A program made the translations under genes and the position numbers. Shown in pieces: positions 3,202 to 5,443 of a DNA stretch of 5,443 nucleotides (position 1 is the first letter of the stretch; every line of letters starts with the position of its first letter). The notes beneath the pieces are model-generated. The model was not told where the DNA came from, did not search any database, and saw only the letters and a program-made list of their open reading frames with translations. This DNA is from Clostridium sp. UBA6758 (GTDB taxonomy: Bacteria; Bacillota; Clostridia; Clostridiales; Clostridiaceae), in the NCBI GenBank assembly GCA_002453475.1, contig DKGY01000108.1, forward strand, positions 783 through 6,225. The letters run 5' to 3'.

Positions 3202-5443
3202 ATGGTACATCCTGTAAAAGTTGGTAAAAGGGAAAGAATGAGTTTTTCCAAAGTAAAAGATACGGCTGAAATGCCAAACTTAATCGAAGTTCAAATTGAT
3301 TCATACGATTGGTTTTTAGCTGAAGGATTGCACGAGGTATTCGATGATATTAATCCTATACAAGATTATACTGGCAACTTATCTTTAGAATTTGTCAACT
3401 ATAAATTGGATATGGAGAACATTAAGTATTCTGTTGAGCAGTGCAAAGAAAGAGATACTACTTATGCAGCACCATTAAAGGTGAAAGTTAGGTTACAAAA
3501 TAATGAAACAGGAGAAATAAAGGAACAAGAAGTTTTTATGGGTGATTTCCCAATAATGACTGATCAAGGTACCTTTGTTATTAATGGAGCTGAAAGAGTT
3601 ATAGTAAGCCAGTTAGTTAGATCTCCAGGAGTATATTATAATTATACTGTTGATAAGACTGGTAAAAAATTATTTTCTTCAACAGTTATACCAAATAGAG
3701 GAGCTTGGTTAGAATACGAGACTGACTCTAATGATGTAATTTATGTGAGAATAGACAAGACAAGGAAGTTACCTATCACAGTACTTATGAGGGTAATGCT
3801 AAACTATGGAAGTGATGCTGAAATTCTTGAGGTTTTTGGAGAAGAAGAAAGACTTAAGGCATCATTAGAAAAAGATAATACAAAAGAAAAGAATGATGCA
3901 TTACTAGAGATTTATAAGAGACTAAGACCTGGTGAGCCACCAACTGTGGATAGTGCCATTTCATTAATAGAGTCCTTATTCTTTGATGCCAAAAGATATG
4001 ATTTGTCAAAAGTGGGTAGATACAAATTTAATAAGAAGTTAGCTGTTAAATGGAGAATCACTAATCAAACAGCTGCTGAAAATATAATTAATCCTTCTAC
4101 AGGTGAGATTATAGTTGAAAAGGGAAATAAGATAAGCAGAGAATTAGCTGCAGAAATACAAAACTTGGGTATAAATTCTGTAGACATTCAAGTTGATGAT
4201 AGAGTTATAAGAGTTATAGGAAATAACTTTGTTGATTTATCTAAGCATGTAAGCTTTGATATTTCTGAATTAAACATTAAAGAGTATGTTCACTATCCTA
4301 CATTAAAAGCGATATTAGAAACATATCACAATGAAGATGAAATTAAAGAGCAAATAAAGGCTAACGTAAACAAGTTGGTTCCAAAACATATAATTAGAGA
4401 CGACATATATGCTACATTGAGCTATGAGTTGGGATTACCGTACGGAATAGGATATGTAGATGACATAGACCATTTGGGAAATAGAAGATTAAGATCTGTA
4501 GGTGAATTATTACAAAACCAATTCAGAATTGGTTTATCAAGAATGGAAAGAGTAGTCAAAGAAAGAATGACTGTTCAAGATCAAGAAATAATTACTCCAC
4601 AGGCATTAATAAATATAAGACCTGTTGTGGCAGCTATAAAGGAGTTCTTTGGAAGCTCACAGCTATCACAATTCATGGATCAAACAAATCCACTATCTGA
4701 GTTAACACACAAAAGAAGATTATCTGCATTAGGACCAGGAGGATTATCAAGAGAAAGAGCTGGATTTGAAGTAAGAGACGTTCACTATTCTCACTATGGA
4801 AGAATGTGTCCTATCGAGACACCTGAAGGTCCTAACATAGGGTTAATTAACTCATTAGCTACATATGCTAAGGTTAATGAATATGGATTTATGCAGACTC
4901 CATATAGAGTTGTTGACAAGGAAACAGCTAGAGCTACAGATAAGATTATATATATAACTGCTGATGAAGAGGATAATTATCTTGTAGCACAAGCTAGTGA
5001 GCCATTATCTGAAGACGGAAGTTTCATAGATAAAAAGGTTACTGTTAGAGAAAAATCAGAAGTTATAATAGTACCAAGAGAGCAAGTAGACCTAATTGAT
5101 ATATCTCCAAGACAGATTGTATCCGTTGCGACAGCAATGATACCTTTCTTAGAGAATGACGATGCTACTCGTGCACTGATGGGATCAAACATGCAACGTC
5201 AAGCAGTTCCACTTCTAAAAACACAAGCACCAGTAGTTGGTACTGGTATAGAATATAAAGCTGCAGTAGACTCAGGAGTATTACCTAAGGCTAAGAATGC
5301 AGGGGTTGTATCCTATGTTAGTGGAAATGAAATAAGAATAAAAAGAGATATAGATGGTGGGACAGATGTATATAACCTATTAAAATTCAAGAGATCTAAC
5401 TCTGGTACTTGTATAAATCAACGTCCTATAGTTGATAAAGGAG
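3202..5443 (+). CDS. rpoB: DNA-directed RNA polymerase subunit beta (5' part; continues past the window)
   Basis: RpoB forms half of the RNA polymerase active-site cleft and binds rifamycins. The frame is open without interruption from the ATG at 3202 to the window end, 747 codons plus one base; clostridial RpoB is about 1,240 residues, so roughly 60% is present. Visible segments are the N-terminal [16 protein letters not shown] (24-39), [20 protein letters not shown] (123-142), [11 protein letters not shown] (163-173), and fork-loop/rifampicin region [20 protein letters not shown] (484-503) continuing [11 protein letters not shown]. Further on are [20 protein letters not shown] (534-553) and [15 protein letters not shown] (658-672). 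The main rifampicin-determining positions carry the susceptible-type residues: Gln490, Asp493, His503, Ser508 and Ile549, equivalent to E. coli 513, 516, 526, 531 and 572. The preceding terminator and promoter suggest that rpoB, presumably followed by rpoC, has its own transcript. Confidence 0.98.
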   Translation, partial: MVHPVKVGKRERMSFSKVKDTAEMPNLIEVQIDSYDWFLAEGLHEVFDDINPIQDYTGNLSLEFVNYKLDMENIKYSVEQCKERDTTYAAPLKVKVRLQNNETGEIKEQEVFMGDFPIMTDQGTFVINGAERVIVSQLVRSPGVYYNYTVDKTGKKLFSSTVIPNRGAWLEYETDSNDVIYVRIDKTRKLPITVLMRVMLNYGSDAEILEVFGEEERLKASLEKDNTKEKNDALLEIYKRLRPGEPPTVDSAISLIESLFFDAKRYDLSKVGRYKFNKKLAVKWRITNQTAAENIINPSTGEIIVEKGNKISRELAAEIQNLGINSVDIQVDDRVIRVIGNNFVDLSKHVSFDISELNIKEYVHYPTLKAILETYHNEDEIKEQIKANVNKLVPKHIIRDDIYATLSYELGLPYGIGYVDDIDHLGNRRLRSVGELLQNQFRIGLSRMERVVKERMTVQDQEIITPQALINIRPVVAAIKEFFGSSQLSQFMDQTNPLSELTHKRRLSALGPGGLSRERAGFEVRDVHYSHYGRMCPIETPEGPNIGLINSLATYAKVNEYGFMQTPYRVVDKETARATDKIIYITADEEDNYLVAQASEPLSEDGSFIDKKVTVREKSEVIIVPREQVDLIDISPRQIVSVATAMIPFLENDDATRALMGSNMQRQAVPLLKTQAPVVGTGIEYKAAVDSGVLPKAKNAGVVSYVSGNEIRIKRDIDGGTDVYNLLKFKRSNSGTCINQRPIVDKG

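Noticed and set aside
4977..5192. Minus-strand ORF of 71 codons opposite rpoB
   Set aside because: Antisense to well-conserved RpoB sequence, with no promoter or ribosome-binding site.
1..5443. Novel defence, mobile or biosynthetic system
   Set aside because: All coding sequence is accounted for by nusG, rplK, rplA, rplJ, rplL and rpoB. No transposase, direct-repeat array, tRNA or attachment site was seen, and base composition looks uniform by eye.

Overview
The window is a stretch of chromosome from a low-GC Gram-positive bacterium, most probably a Clostridium or close relative. The evidence is the strongly A/T-biased sequence and third codon positions, frequent AGA/ATA/TTA codons, strong AGGAGG ribosome-binding sites, a RpoB N terminus ([20 protein letters not shown]) of clostridial type, and rplL followed directly by rpoB. 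As I recall, Bacillus subtilis has a methyltransferase gene (ybxB/rsmC-like) between those two. The species cannot be fixed from this sequence alone.

All genes lie on the + strand in the classic order nusG (3' part, 1-455), rplK (548-973), rplA (1030-1728), rplJ (1918-2424), rplL (2500-2865), rpoB (5' part, 3202-5443). They encode the transcription elongation factor NusG, ribosomal proteins L11 and L1 (L1 stalk and GTPase-centre side), L10 and L7/L12 (the ribosomal stalk), and the beta subunit of RNA polymerase. This is ordinary, highly conserved core-genome content. I see no mobile element, CRISPR array, tRNA, rRNA or horizontally acquired gene.

The regulatory DNA between the genes is the most informative part. 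Two stem-loops, one just before the rplK start and one just before the rplA start, both carry the GTGGGAGG...ATTACCAC or TAATACCAC pattern of the L1-binding site in 23S rRNA. They are probable L1 autorepression sites. Between rplA and rplJ there is a near-consensus sigma-A promoter (TTGCAT, 17 nt, TGtTACAAT) inside a large dyad, followed by an L10-type ribosomal protein leader ending in an intrinsic terminator that competes with a long-range antiterminator stem. A strong terminator follows rplL. rpoB then has its own promoter (TTGACA, 17 nt, TGaTAATAT) and an unusually long leader of about 200 nt with several possible hairpins that I cannot assign to a known RNA family.

The layout suggests three transcription blocks: nusG-rplK-rplA, entered from upstream and controlled by L1; rplJ-rplL, with its own promoter and controlled by L10; and rpoB onward, with its own promoter and an unexplained leader. 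Readthrough may link the blocks. No new protein system is present. The least explained element is the rpoB leader.
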